A stretch of DNA of 64,000 nucleotides from Corynebacterium confusum (GTDB lineage Bacteria > Actinomycetota > Actinomycetes > Mycobacteriales > Mycobacteriaceae). A model generated the notes under the pieces. The model was not told the DNA's origin, did no database searches, and worked only from the letters and a program-made list of their open reading frames with translations. Both the position numbers and the translations under genes were made by a program. This document shows, piece after piece, positions 1-8,156 of the stretch. Each line of letters starts with the position of its first letter. The stretch's first letter is position 1. The stretch is taken from positions 124,001 through 188,000 of the forward strand of contig NZ_CP047202.1 of NCBI RefSeq assembly GCF_030408715.1. Reading direction: 5' to 3'.

Positions 1-2
1 AG

Positions 3-1049
3 GTCCTCTTCGACGGCCAGAAGGCCATCGGCGTGGAATACGAGTGGGAAGGCGGCGTCCACCGCGTCTACGCCAAGAAGATCGTGCTGTCCGCCGGCGC
101 CATCAACACCCCGCAGTTGCTGCAGGTCTCCGGCATCGGCGACCGCGAGCTGCTGGAGTCCCACGGCATCGAGGTCGTCAAGCACCTGCCGGGCGTGGGC
201 GAGAACCTGCAGGACCACCTTGAGGTCTACATCCAGTACGAGCTGACCAATAACACGGATTCCTCCCAGCCGTACCTGGACAAGTGGCGCTGGCCGTTCA
301 TGGGCCTAGAGTGGCTGCTGACCAAGAAGGGCCCGGTGGGCACCTCCCACTTCGAGGCCGGCGGCTTTGTGCGCTCCAACGACAAGGAAGCGTACCCGAA
401 CCTGATGTTCCACTTCCTGCCGATGGCAGTGCGCTACGACGGCCAGAAGGCCGACGTCAAGCACGGCTTCCAGTGGCACGTGGGCCCGATGTTCTCGGAC
501 ACCAAGGGCTACGTGCGCATCAAGAGCGCCGACATCCACGAGAAGCCGGAGATCCTGTTCAACTACCTGCGCACCGATCAGGACCGCCGCGAGTGGGTCG
601 AGGCCGTGCGCGTGGCCCGCTCCCTGCTGGACACCAAGGCCATGGAGGAGGTCGGCGCCCGTGAGTTTAGCCCGGGCCCTGACGTCCAGAGCGACGAGGA
701 CATCCTGGAGTGGGTCCGCAACGACGGCGAGACCGCGCTGCACCCGTCTTGCACCACCAAGATGGGCTCCAAGGACGACGAGATGGCTGTCGTCGACCCG
801 GAGACCATGCAGGTCTGGGGCATCGAAGGCCTCTACATCGCCGACGCCGGTGTCTTCCCGAACGTCACCAACGGCAACATCTACGCCCCGACCATGATGG
901 TGGGCGAGAAGGCCGCCGACCTGATTGCCGGCCGCACCCCGCTGGAGCCGGAGTACACCTCCTGGTACAAGGCCGGCGAGGACATGCCGCTCTACGCCGA
1001 GGGCGAGAAGGTCCGTGACCACAAGGACGCCATCGAGGGCGCCTGGTAA
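3..1049 (+). CDS. betA: Choline dehydrogenase, C-terminal part (5' end outside window)
   Basis: FAD-dependent GMC oxidoreductase that oxidises choline towards glycine betaine, an osmoprotectant. The frame is open from base 3 with no start, so the N-terminal FAD-binding region lies upstream of the window. Visible family marks are the GMC signature around SAGAINTPQLLQVSGIG, the catalytic-His region LHPSCTTKMG, and the closing block VTNGNIYAPTMMVGEKAADLI. The GTG at 33 is internal valine, not a start. A strong terminator follows 30 bases after the stop, so this is the last gene of its transcript. The choline assignment rests on overall resemblance to BetA; another GMC alcohol oxidase is possible but less likely. 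Confidence 0.88.
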   Translation, partial: VLFDGQKAIGVEYEWEGGVHRVYAKKIVLSAGAINTPQLLQVSGIGDRELLESHGIEVVKHLPGVGENLQDHLEVYIQYELTNNTDSSQPYLDKWRWPFMGLEWLLTKKGPVGTSHFEAGGFVRSNDKEAYPNLMFHFLPMAVRYDGQKADVKHGFQWHVGPMFSDTKGYVRIKSADIHEKPEILFNYLRTDQDRREWVEAVRVARSLLDTKAMEEVGAREFSPGPDVQSDEDILEWVRNDGETALHPSCTTKMGSKDDEMAVVDPETMQVWGIEGLYIADAGVFPNVTNGNIYAPTMMVGEKAADLIAGRTPLEPEYTSWYKAGEDMPLYAEGEKVRDHKDAIEGAW

Positions 1050-1078
1050 GCCCACGGAAAACGCTCCGCTACACTAAA

Positions 1079-1115
1079 ACCGTCACCTGCCACCCCGGCA
1101 GCGTGGCGGTTTTTC
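1079..1115 (+). terminator. Rho-independent terminator after betA
   Basis: Outer stem ACCGTCAC/GTGGCGGT (one G-U pair) encloses an inner stem CTGCC/GGCAG with loop ACCCC. It is followed by TTTTC. Confidence 0.85.
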
Positions 1116-1153
1116 AATGACTGCCCCCTTAAATGTCGGAAGGTGGAAACCCC

Positions 1154-1792
1154 ATGAGCATGGCCTCCCTGCTGACGCTCATCGGCGTGTGGATAGTCCT
1201 GCTGGTAACCCCGGGCCCGGACGTGGTGCAGGTGATCCGCACCGCGCCGCGCTCGCGCCGGGCGGGCCTTTTGTGCGCGGCCGGGATCGCCACCGGCACG
1301 GGCGTGTGGCTGGCGGCCTCCCTGGCGGGCCTGTCCGCGCTGATTGCCGCCCGCCCGGAGCTGCTCAGCGGTTTGCAGGTTATCGGTGGCGGGGTGCTTA
1401 TCTACATGGGGCTTAGCTCCCTGCGCGGCGGGCTGCGCACGAGCCAGCCCGAGGCCGCGCAGCCCGAGCGCGTCCAGGGGGTACTCACTGCCGGCAAGGC
1501 CTATCGCCTGGGGCTGATGACCAACCTGTCCAACCCGAAGGCCCTGGTATTTTTCGGCGCCGTCTTCGCCCAGTTCCTTTCCCCGGGGATGTCCGCGCTG
1601 TGGACCGTGGCGGTCGGCCTCATCCTCTTGGCCATCTCTTTCGCCTGGTTCGGCGGCTTTTCCCTCGTCGTGCGCACCGCCGCGCGCTGGTTGGCCCGGC
1701 ATGGCAACTGGCTGGACATCGTCGCCGGCATGATCTTCACCATCTTCGGGCTTGTCATGCTGGTGGAAGGGGTCATGGGCCTGGTTAATTAG
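1154..1792 (+). CDS. LysE/RhtB-family amino-acid exporter (copy 1)
   Basis: Small integral membrane exporter of about 212 residues, the usual LysE/RhtB size, with about five to six hydrophobic segments. Family marks are the N-terminal block VTPGPDVVQVIR and the mid-protein LSNPKALVFFGAVFAQF. An ATG at 1133 is in frame, but the ATG at 1154 sits eight bases after GGAAGGTGG and gives the standard family N-terminus, so I prefer 1154. The next gene is a paralogue with the same block order, suggesting tandem duplication. Substrates in this family are amino acids such as lysine, threonine or homoserine; which one cannot be read here. Confidence 0.85.
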   Translation: MSMASLLTLIGVWIVLLVTPGPDVVQVIRTAPRSRRAGLLCAAGIATGTGVWLAASLAGLSALIAARPELLSGLQVIGGGVLIYMGLSSLRGGLRTSQPEAAQPERVQGVLTAGKAYRLGLMTNLSNPKALVFFGAVFAQFLSPGMSALWTVAVGLILLAISFAWFGGFSLVVRTAARWLARHGNWLDIVAGMIFTIFGLVMLVEGVMGLVN

Positions 1793-1888
1793 CCCAGTAA
1801 ACAAACCTGTTTCCCACTAGGTGGTATGGCGCGTACCTTCGGTGGCAATATCAACTCCGCCGTTTGTGGAGCCAAAGAGAGCTCATCC

Positions 1889-1915
1889 AAGGTCCCGATT
1901 TGCGGTCGGGGCCTT
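1889..1915 (+). promoter_or_regulatory. Leader hairpin before second LysE gene
   Basis: A ten-base stem AAGGTCCCGA/TCGGGGCCTT (one G-U pair) with loop TTTGCGG lies 25 bases before the start codon, just ahead of the AGGAGGT ribosome site. No T-run follows. It may shape leader folding; the function is not known. Confidence 0.4.
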
Positions 1916-1940
1916 GAAATCGTTTCTACAGGAGGTGCGC

Positions 1941-2618
1941 GTGTCTTTAGTCTCTTTGCTCACGCTGATGGGGGTGTGGCTGGTGGCCATGGCCTCGCCG
2001 GGGCCCGACGTCATCCAGATCATCCGGCTGGGGTCCCGCTCCACCCGGGCGGGGCTGTGGGCGGCCTTGGGCAGCTCCACCGGCTTGCTGCTCTGGGTGG
2101 TGGCCTCGCTGGCGGGCCTGTCCGCCCTGATCGACTCGCACCCGGGGATTCTCATCACGCTCCAGCTGCTGGGCGGGACCTACCTGCTGTGGATGGCCTA
2201 CAGCGCCATCAAGTCCGGGCTGGCGCAGCGCCGCGTGCCCGCCCGCGTGGTGCAGACGGAGACCTTCCAAGAGCGCAACCCGGACTCGGCGCCGCGGGTG
2301 TGGATCACCGCCGGCAAGGCCTACCGGCTGGGTTTTATCTGCGATCTGTCGAACCCGAAGGTCGTCATCTTTTTTGGCGCGGTCTTCTCGAATTTCTTGG
2401 AGCCGGGCATGAGCCTGGGTTGGTCGGTGCTGCTGGTGGTGCTGTTGGTGGGCGAGTCCCTGGCGCTTTTCGGCGCCGTCGCGCTGACCGTGCGGGCGTT
2501 TTCGCGCTGGATGTCGCGCCACTCCTCGTGGGTGGATCTCTTTTCCGGGGTGGTCTTCCTGCTGCTGGCCGGGTTTATCCTCTACGAAGGTGTGCGCGGG
2601 GCAATCGGGGTAGCCTAA
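1941..2618 (+). CDS. LysE/RhtB-family amino-acid exporter (copy 2)
   Basis: Paralogue of the gene at 1154, about 225 residues, with the same signature blocks: ASPGPDVIQIIRLG near the N-terminus and LSNPKVVIFFGAVFSNF in the middle. The GTG at 1941 directly follows the near-perfect AGGAGGT at 1930-1936. A longer frame back to 1821 would add 40 non-family residues across the leader hairpin, so I reject it. Predicted inner-membrane exporter of amino acids or similar small solutes. The gap of about 148 bases and its own leader suggest expression separate from copy 1. Confidence 0.85.
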   Translation: MSLVSLLTLMGVWLVAMASPGPDVIQIIRLGSRSTRAGLWAALGSSTGLLLWVVASLAGLSALIDSHPGILITLQLLGGTYLLWMAYSAIKSGLAQRRVPARVVQTETFQERNPDSAPRVWITAGKAYRLGFICDLSNPKVVIFFGAVFSNFLEPGMSLGWSVLLVVLLVGESLALFGAVALTVRAFSRWMSRHSSWVDLFSGVVFLLLAGFILYEGVRGAIGVA

Positions 2619-2622
2619 AGGC

Positions 2623-2952
2623 ATGATTTTCACGACGACGAACACAGTAGAAGGCCGCGAGATCGACACGTACCTGCGCGTCATCGCCGGCGAGACCGTT
2701 TCCGGCATCAATTTCTTGAAGGACTTCGGCGCGGGCATCCGCAACATCACCGGCGGGCGCTCCGCCGGCTACGAGGAAGAGGCCGTGCGGGCGCGCGAGT
2801 CCGCCCTGAATGAGCTGTGGAACCGCGGCCAGGAGCTGGGTGCGGACGCGGTGATCGGCATTGCCTTCGACTACACGGTGCTGGGCACGTCCAACAACAT
2901 GCTGATGGTCACGGCCTCGGGCACCGCGGTGACGCTGAAACCCCAGCGGTAG
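2623..2952 (+). CDS. YbjQ/UPF0145-family protein
   Basis: A 109-residue protein matching the YbjQ (UPF0145) family across its length: the N-terminal TTTNTVEGREI block, the core SGINFLKDFGAGIRN and the C-terminal GADAVIGIAFDY segment. The family has been linked to metal binding, but no biochemical role is firmly established, so I give none. The ATG lies four bases after the stop of the LysE gene, with AAAGG just upstream. A TAGCCT box six bases before the start could be a leaderless promoter, although it overlaps the end of the previous gene. Confidence 0.85.
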   Translation: MIFTTTNTVEGREIDTYLRVIAGETVSGINFLKDFGAGIRNITGGRSAGYEEEAVRARESALNELWNRGQELGADAVIGIAFDYTVLGTSNNMLMVTASGTAVTLKPQR

Positions 2953-2955
2953 ACT
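2950..2955 (+). promoter_or_regulatory. Leaderless-type -10 box (TAGACT) for the S4 gene
   Basis: TAGACT lies seven bases before the ATG at 2963, and no Shine-Dalgarno sequence is present. It overlaps the stop codon of the preceding gene. Confidence 0.5.
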
Positions 2956-2962
2956 GGTCCGC

Positions 2963-3256
2963 ATGGCGGAAATTCTAGTGCCCATTGCGGGCGAGTCCAT
3001 CAAGATTGGCCAGTTCCTCAAGCTCGCCAGCGCGGTGGCCACCGGCGGCGAGGCCAAGGAGCTCATCGCCGCCGGCGAGGTCACCGTTAACGGTTCGGTG
3101 TGCCAGACGCGTGGCGAGAAGATCGTGCCCGGCGATCAGGTGCAGGTAGCCGACACCGTCTTCGTGGTGAGCCAGGCCGACGACGCGGACGACGACTTTT
3201 TCGACGAGGCCACGGCCGATGATGATTTTGACCCCGAGAAGTGGAGGAACCTGTAG
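2963..3256 (+). CDS. Small S4-domain RNA-binding protein
   Basis: A 97-residue protein with one S4 domain in residues 12-60. It shows the KLASAVATGGEAK helix, AGEVTVNGSVCQTRGEKI and GDQVQV strands typical of YlmH/RlbA-like S4 proteins. Such domains bind structured RNA, often rRNA or tRNA. After the domain comes a very acidic tail rich in Asp (residues 73-92). The stop codon abuts the ATG of the VOC gene, so the two are probably co-transcribed. The actual RNA partner cannot be inferred from the sequence. Confidence 0.8.
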   Translation: MAEILVPIAGESIKIGQFLKLASAVATGGEAKELIAAGEVTVNGSVCQTRGEKIVPGDQVQVADTVFVVSQADDADDDFFDEATADDDFDPEKWRNL

Positions 3257-4072
3257 ATGCCAGCATTCGAGGCCGAGGTAGGTCTGCCCTTCTGGATCGA
3301 CTTGACCACCGCAGACCAGCCGTCCTCGGCGGAGTTTTACCGAGCCGTGCTGGGCTGGGACATCGAGGGCGAGCCGGGCGGCTACCAGACCGTGACGGTA
3401 AAGGGTCTGCCCATCGGCGGGTTTATCCCGCAGCCGGACGGCGCCCAGAATCCGGATACCTGGGTCACGCATTTCCTGTCGGCGGATATCGCGGCCGACT
3501 GCGAGCGCGCGGAGCGCCTCGGCGGCAAGGTGATGGCGGATCCGCGCCCCATCGAGCGCGGGCAGATGGCGCTGTTGGTGGATCCCACCGGCGGCCTCTT
3601 CGGGCTGATCCAGCCCGCGGCACCCACCAGCTTTACCGCCGGCGGTGAGCCCGGCTGCGCGGTCTGGCACGAGCTGAGCGTCACGCGGGATTTCTCCCCG
3701 GCGCTCGACTTCTACGGTGAGCTCTTCGACTGGGAGCTGCGCACCAGCCCGGGCCGCGCAGGGGAGATCGAATACGCCACCGCGGAGGCCGAGGGCGCGG
3801 CCTTTGCCGGCTTCTGGAACGCGCAGGGACAGTTCCCGGACCATGTCAATAGCTTCTGGCAGACCTTCCTGGGAGTCGCGGACCTCGACGCCGCGATGGA
3901 GCAGGCGCAGGCCCACGGCGGGGAGGTCATCCGGCCCGCCGAAGAGTCCCCGTTCGGCCGCATGTGCCTGCTGGCCGATGCCACCGGAGCGACGGTCACC
4001 CTGGTCGAGACCCCGCCGGCGCCGGAGGAAGAGCCGCGCGAGTCCGACGACGTGCTCAACCTCGGCCTCTAA
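3257..4072 (+). CDS. Two-domain VOC (glyoxalase-fold) protein
   Basis: A 271-residue protein with two vicinal-oxygen-chelate domains: one from about residue 8 to 120 (FWIDLTTADQPSSAEFYRAV onward) and one from about 130 to 255 (CAVWHELSVTRDFSPALDFY onward). The layout resembles the mycobacterial CFP32/Rv0577 type, for which the enzymatic role is unclear. The start ATG touches the upstream stop and is preceded by GGAGG at 3244. An acidic Pro/Glu-rich tail ends the protein. VOC proteins handle small carbonyl compounds, extradiol dioxygenation or antibiotic binding; I cannot choose between these. Confidence 0.82.
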   Translation: MPAFEAEVGLPFWIDLTTADQPSSAEFYRAVLGWDIEGEPGGYQTVTVKGLPIGGFIPQPDGAQNPDTWVTHFLSADIAADCERAERLGGKVMADPRPIERGQMALLVDPTGGLFGLIQPAAPTSFTAGGEPGCAVWHELSVTRDFSPALDFYGELFDWELRTSPGRAGEIEYATAEAEGAAFAGFWNAQGQFPDHVNSFWQTFLGVADLDAAMEQAQAHGGEVIRPAEESPFGRMCLLADATGATVTLVETPPAPEEEPRESDDVLNLGL

Positions 4073-4369
4073 GTGAAAGAGACGGTCCGCAGCGTCTGCG
4101 CGGCCATCCCGGCCGGCAACGTCACTTCCTATGGCGAGGTGGGCAAGGTCGCCGGCGTAGGCGCCCGCTACGTCGGCTGGTTTTTGAGCCGGCACGGCGC
4201 GCAGCTGCCGTGGTGGCGCGTGGTGCGCGCTGACGGCACCTGCCACGATCCGGACCGCGCGCGGGCCCACTGGCAGGCGGAAGGAATTGCGTTTTCTGCA
4301 GGTAGAGTGGATATGCGGCAGTGCGGTATTGCCGCCGAAGAATTACAGTCCATTTGGCAAAGGGGCTAA
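4073..4369 (+). CDS. MGMT-family alkyltransferase-like protein (ATL), no acceptor Cys
   Basis: A 98-residue protein equal to the C-terminal DNA-binding domain of O6-methylguanine methyltransferase: IPAGNVTSYGEVGKVAG and the helix GARYVGWFLSRHG. At the active site the family motif PCHRV reads PWWRVV at residues 43-48. The methyl-accepting cysteine is therefore replaced by tryptophan, as in ATL proteins that flag alkylated guanine for nucleotide excision repair instead of repairing it. It starts with GTG immediately after the VOC stop and ends one base before the SMR gene, so it is translationally coupled on both sides. Confidence 0.85.
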   Translation: MKETVRSVCAAIPAGNVTSYGEVGKVAGVGARYVGWFLSRHGAQLPWWRVVRADGTCHDPDRARAHWQAEGIAFSAGRVDMRQCGIAAEELQSIWQRG

Positions 4370-4729
4370 GTGTTTGTGCGCTGGGTTTTCCTCCTGCTGG
4401 CGATTGCCAGCGAGGTGGTCGCCACCTTAGGACTGAAAATCGCCCTGGATCATCCGTGGGTCTACGCGGTGGTGGTGGCCGGCTACGCGGCGGCCTTCGC
4501 GCTGCTGCATAGGGTCCTCAAGCTGGGCATGGCCATCGGGGTGGCCTACGGCATGTGGGCCGCCGGCGGGGTAGTGGCCACCGCCGCGCTGTCGGCGGTG
4601 CTGTTCGGGGAGACGCTGACCTGGTTGAAGATGACCGGCATGGCGCTCATCGTGGCCGGCGTCGCCTGCGTGGAGATGGGGGCTAGGCCGCGCCTGCAGT
4701 CGGCCCCCGCGGAGGTGGATACCGTATGA
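4370..4729 (+). CDS. SMR-family efflux subunit A
   Basis: Small multidrug resistance transporter of 119 residues with four hydrophobic helices and the conserved Glu in helix 1 (AIASEVVAT) that binds cation substrate and proton. It starts with GTG directly after the ATL stop. Its last four bases, ATGA, overlap the start of the second SMR gene, a layout typical of two-component SMR pumps such as EbrAB or YkkCD, where two subunits of opposite topology form one exporter. The substrate is probably a lipophilic cation or guanidinium-type compound; this is inference. Confidence 0.85.
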   Translation: MFVRWVFLLLAIASEVVATLGLKIALDHPWVYAVVVAGYAAAFALLHRVLKLGMAIGVAYGMWAAGGVVATAALSAVLFGETLTWLKMTGMALIVAGVACVEMGARPRLQSAPAEVDTV

Positions 4730-5043
4730 GCTGGGCGTATATCATCCTCGCGGTGCTCTGCGAGGTCGCCGGCACGATGAGCCTGCGGATGTCCGCGGTG
4801 CGCGGCGGGCGCTGGTGGCTGTTGGCCGTCATTGCGGGTTATGTTGCGGCCTATGTCTTTTTGTCCCTGGCCCTGCTGGAAGGAATGGCCCTAGGCGTGG
4901 CCTACGGGATCTGGTCCGCGGTAGGGGTGGCGCTGACGGCGGTGCTGTCCTTCCTCTTTTTCAAAGAGCCTTTCACCTGGCTGAAATCCCTGGGCGTGGC
5001 GCTGATTATCGGCGGGGTGCTGCTCGTGGAGATGGGGGCTTAA
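4726..5043 (+). CDS. SMR-family efflux subunit B
   Basis: A 105-residue SMR protein with four helices and the helix-1 Glu in AVLCEVAGT. It overlaps the partner gene by four bases, so equal co-translation is expected. The C-terminal helix block WLKSLGVALIIGGVLLVEMG is standard for the family, and the partner carries a close variant. Together the two genes most likely encode a heterodimeric proton-driven exporter. About 60 bases separate it from the next gene, which has its own -10 box. Confidence 0.85.
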   Translation: MSWAYIILAVLCEVAGTMSLRMSAVRGGRWWLLAVIAGYVAAYVFLSLALLEGMALGVAYGIWSAVGVALTAVLSFLFFKEPFTWLKSLGVALIIGGVLLVEMGA

Positions 5044-5089
5044 GTAGACGGTGGCACCGGTGGGGTCGTCGCTAGTCTGTTAACTCGCC

Positions 5090-5095
5090 TAAGCT
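5090..5095 (+). promoter_or_regulatory. Leaderless-type -10 box (TAAGCT) for the M13 peptidase
   Basis: TAAGCT sits eight bases before the ATG at 5104. This supports 5104 rather than the GTG at 5098 as the start. Confidence 0.5.
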
Positions 5096-5103
5096 GGGTG
5101 GGT

Positions 5104-7038
5104 ATGAAAGACCTTTACCAGTTTGTCAATGGACCTTGGCTCGACGCACACGTCATCCCGGACGATCGCGGCGTGGACGGTACGTTCCACGGCCTGCGCG
5201 ATGAGGCCGAGGAGATGGTGCACGAGATCGTGCAAAGCGATGACTCCCGCCCGGGCGCGCTTTACGCCTCCTTCATGGACGTCGACGGCGTCAACGGCGC
5301 CGGCCTCGCCCCGCTGGATAAGGACCTAGACCGCCTGGCCGTCGAGGACATGGACGCCCTGGCGGAAGTCCTGGGCCAGCTCGAGCGCGAGGGCGTGGGT
5401 GCCCCGGTGACCTTCTGGGTGGAAAAGGATTCCGGCTCCGAGGACGCCGTCCCTTACCTCATCCAGTCGGGCCTGGGCCTGCCGGACGAGGCCTACTACC
5501 GCGAGGAGGCGCACGCGGACACCCTGCGCGCCTACACCGAGCACGTGGCGCAGATGCTGGGCTTTTTGGATCCGGCCCGCCTCTTCGGGCTTGGCGCGGA
5601 GGTCGCCGCGCAGCGCGTGGTGCAGCTGGAGACCGACATCGCCGCCGGGCACTGGGACGTGGTCGCCACCCGCAACGCGGTGGAGACCTACAACCCGGTT
5701 GAGCTGAAGGACGTGCCCCGCGTGGCGCAGACCATCGTGCGCGCCGGGGGAATCAAGGACGGCCGCGTGGTCTCCATGATGCCGTCCTACTTCGACCACC
5801 TGGCCGGACTGTTTACCGAGGATCGGATCGCCGACTGGCAGCTGTGGGCCACCTGGCACATCCTGCTCTCCCGCGCCGCCCTGCTGCCGGAGAAGGTGGG
5901 GGCGAAGAACTTCGAGTTCTACGGCACCCGCCTGTCCGGGGCTACCCAGCAGCGCGACCGCTGGAAGCGCGCGGTTGGCTTGGCGGAGAGCTTCGTGGGC
6001 CAGGAGATCGGCCGTGCCTTCGTGGACAAGCACTTCCCGGTGTCGTCCAAGCGGGAGATGGACGAGCTGGTGGACTACCTCATCGCCGCCTACCGCGAGC
6101 GGATTAGCACCCTGGAGTGGATGACCCCGGCCACCCGCGAGCGGGCGCTGGAGAAGCTGGGCCAGTTCAAGGCGAAGATTGGCTACCCGGATACCTGGCG
6201 CGACTACGGGGACTTAAGCTTTAGCCCTGCGGGCGCCGACCTGGTGGACAACGCGCGGCGCGGCGCGGCCTTCTCCCACGACTACGAGCTGTCCAAGGTG
6301 GGCAAGCCGGCCGACCGCGACGAGTGGGTCACCACCCCGCAGACCGTTAACGCTTTCTACAACCCGGTGGTCAACGACATCACCTTCCCGGCGGCCATCC
6401 TGCGTCCGCCGTTCTACAACCCGGAGGCGGACGCCGCGGAGAACTTCGGCGCTATCGGCGCGGTCATCGGCCACGAGATCGGCCACGGCTTCGACGACCA
6501 GGGTTCGCAGTACGACGGCCTGGGCAACCTGAACTCCTGGTGGACGGATGAGGACCGCGCCGCGTTTGAAAAGCTCACCACCCAGCTGGTGGAGCAGTTC
6601 GACGGCCAGGTGCCCACGGTGCTCAAGGACAACGGGATCGAGTCCTCCGGCGTCAACGGCAAGTTCACCCTGGGGGAGAACATCGGCGACCTGGGCGGGC
6701 TGGGCATCGCCGTGGTGGCGTACCAAAACTACTGCCGCGACAAGGGCACTGATCCGCACGAGAACCTCGCCCCCTTCGAGGTCGACGGCGCCGAGCCGGA
6801 GCTCTACGAGCAGAACTACTCCGGCCTGCAGCGCCTGTTCCTGGCCTGGGCGCGAGTCTGGCGCACCGCCATCCGCCCGGAGATGGCCACCCAGTACCTG
6901 GCCATCGACCCGCACTCCCCGGCGGAGTTCCGCTGTAACCTGATCGCCGCCAACGTCGCGGAGCTCTACGAAGCCTTCGACGTCCCGGCCGATTCCCCGA
7001 TGTACGTCGCCCCCGAGCAGCGCGTGACCATCTGGTAG
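5104..7038 (+). CDS. pepO: M13-family (neprilysin-type) zinc metallopeptidase
   Basis: A 644-residue zinc endopeptidase. The zinc motif HEIGH starts at about residue 457, within IGHEIGHGFDDQGSQYDG. The third ligand lies in ENIGDLGG, and the upstream NAFYNPVVNDITFPAAIL block is also diagnostic. No signal peptide or N-terminal anchor is seen, so it is probably cytoplasmic, like other actinobacterial PepO proteins, and cleaves oligopeptides. The next gene starts two bases after the stop, so the peptidase and hydrolase probably form one transcript. Confidence 0.92.
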   Translation: MKDLYQFVNGPWLDAHVIPDDRGVDGTFHGLRDEAEEMVHEIVQSDDSRPGALYASFMDVDGVNGAGLAPLDKDLDRLAVEDMDALAEVLGQLEREGVGAPVTFWVEKDSGSEDAVPYLIQSGLGLPDEAYYREEAHADTLRAYTEHVAQMLGFLDPARLFGLGAEVAAQRVVQLETDIAAGHWDVVATRNAVETYNPVELKDVPRVAQTIVRAGGIKDGRVVSMMPSYFDHLAGLFTEDRIADWQLWATWHILLSRAALLPEKVGAKNFEFYGTRLSGATQQRDRWKRAVGLAESFVGQEIGRAFVDKHFPVSSKREMDELVDYLIAAYRERISTLEWMTPATRERALEKLGQFKAKIGYPDTWRDYGDLSFSPAGADLVDNARRGAAFSHDYELSKVGKPADRDEWVTTPQTVNAFYNPVVNDITFPAAILRPPFYNPEADAAENFGAIGAVIGHEIGHGFDDQGSQYDGLGNLNSWWTDEDRAAFEKLTTQLVEQFDGQVPTVLKDNGIESSGVNGKFTLGENIGDLGGLGIAVVAYQNYCRDKGTDPHENLAPFEVDGAEPELYEQNYSGLQRLFLAWARVWRTAIRPEMATQYLAIDPHSPAEFRCNLIAANVAELYEAFDVPADSPMYVAPEQRVTIW

Positions 7039-7040
7039 TT

Positions 7041-7952
7041 ATGAGCACTCCGGATAACGCGCGCCCCCTGGACGAGGGCCAAGAATGGTTCATCGGCGGC
7101 CAGGACCGGCAGCTGGACGACGACGCGCAGCTCGAACAGCTGGCCTCCTATATCGACGCCCACTACGAGCTACCGGACTTCACCCCGCCGTGGAAGGGCG
7201 GGGCGGGGGATCCGGCCCCGGCGGACAACTACTGCGCCCAGCTGCCCGACCGCGTCACCCACGCGGCCATGATGGTCCTGGGCACCGGGGTGGACCACAG
7301 CCTGCCGGGCGTGGCTTTCACCCGCGACGTGGAGCAGACCGACCTGCCCGAGCTCCCCGCCTGCCAGTTCTCCTCCACACAGGAGACCGCGCATTCGGGC
7401 ACCTGGGTGGTCAGCCTACACTCGGGCGGCTGGTGGCGCGGTTCCGGTAGCGCCCTGGAAATGCAGTGGCGTCCGGAGGTCGCCGCCGCGGTCGGTCTGA
7501 GCGGGGCTTACGCCGTGGACCTGGACTACCCTCTGGCGCCGCAACACACGGTCGGGCAAATGCTCGAGGCGGTAGCCAAGGCCGTCGAGTACTGCCGCGC
7601 CCAGGGCGCGGACAAGGTCGTGGTCTGGGGTTATTCCTCCGGCGCCGCACTCGCCGCACTCGCCGCCCCGCTTGCCGATGCCCTCGTGCTCACCTTCCCG
7701 GACTTCGACGCCTTGGCGGCTCTGCCGGACGAGCTGCGCGCAGGACACGCGCTCCCCGACCCGAAGAGCTGGCCGACAACCTTCCTCCAGCTCGCCCGCC
7801 AGGACGAGGTCGCCGCCCACCCGGACGTTAAGGGCAGCCACATCACCACCCGGGACTACGCCGGGCGGCACCGCTTCCAGACCCCGACTGTCATGCGTCA
7901 GCGCGTCAGTGACGTTGCGGAGTTCCTCCGCGGGGTGAGCTACCGGAATTAG
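7041..7952 (+). CDS. Alpha/beta-hydrolase (esterase-like)
   Basis: A 303-residue alpha/beta-hydrolase. The oxyanion-hole segment LHSGGWW at about residues 128-134 resembles the HGGG motif of hormone-sensitive-lipase-type esterases, and GYSSG at about 196-200 is the nucleophile elbow with the catalytic Ser. YPLAPQHTVGQML matches the substrate-pocket block of acetyl-esterase relatives. The C-terminal His is probably the one in GRHRFQTPT. It follows the M13 peptidase by two bases and has no signal peptide. The substrate is unknown. Confidence 0.78.
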   Translation: MSTPDNARPLDEGQEWFIGGQDRQLDDDAQLEQLASYIDAHYELPDFTPPWKGGAGDPAPADNYCAQLPDRVTHAAMMVLGTGVDHSLPGVAFTRDVEQTDLPELPACQFSSTQETAHSGTWVVSLHSGGWWRGSGSALEMQWRPEVAAAVGLSGAYAVDLDYPLAPQHTVGQMLEAVAKAVEYCRAQGADKVVVWGYSSGAALAALAAPLADALVLTFPDFDALAALPDELRAGHALPDPKSWPTTFLQLARQDEVAAHPDVKGSHITTRDYAGRHRFQTPTVMRQRVSDVAEFLRGVSYRN

Positions 7953-8092
7953 CTTTCCTGGGTAGCAGGTGCGACATCCATGGTCCGGCCATAGAGTTTC
8001 ACCTGCTTCGCGTTGTTCGGGATGACGAACTCCCGGTAGATGCGGGACTTCTCGCCCACGGTGACCCCTCTGCTGCGCTGGCGCTTGTTCAT
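7949..8092 (-). CDS. Possible small protein of 47 residues
   Basis: This short frame starts with MNKRQRSRGVTVGEKSRIY, is basic, and uses codons that look genuine for this genome (many third-position G/C). It overlaps the hydrolase stop by four bases and runs convergently. It lies just beyond the terminator-like hairpin of embC and has no clear ribosome site. I do not recognise it. It may be a real small gene, the tail of a decayed gene, or chance. Confidence 0.33.
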   Translation of the reverse strand: MNKRQRSRGVTVGEKSRIYREFVIPNNAKQVKLYGRTMDVAPATQES

Positions 8093-8114
8093 GGACCAAG
8101 CGTTTCAAGAATTA

Positions 8115-8148
8115 ACCCGCCTCAGCCGGGGTTTTAGCTGAGGCGGGT
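8115..8148 (-). terminator. Terminator of the aftA-embC transcript
   Basis: Perfect 12-base stem ACCCGCCTCAGC/GCTGAGGCGGGT with a ten-base loop, nine bases past the embC stop. On the minus strand it is followed by TAATTCTT. It lies between embC and the hydrolase end. Confidence 0.75.
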
Positions 8149-8156
8149 GCGGAGGG

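Noticed and set aside
2975..4270. Long minus-strand frame of 431 codons opposite the S4, VOC and ATL genes
   Set aside because: It is the antisense shadow of three convincing genes, with His/Arg/Gly/Ala-rich low-complexity translation typical of GC-rich shadows.
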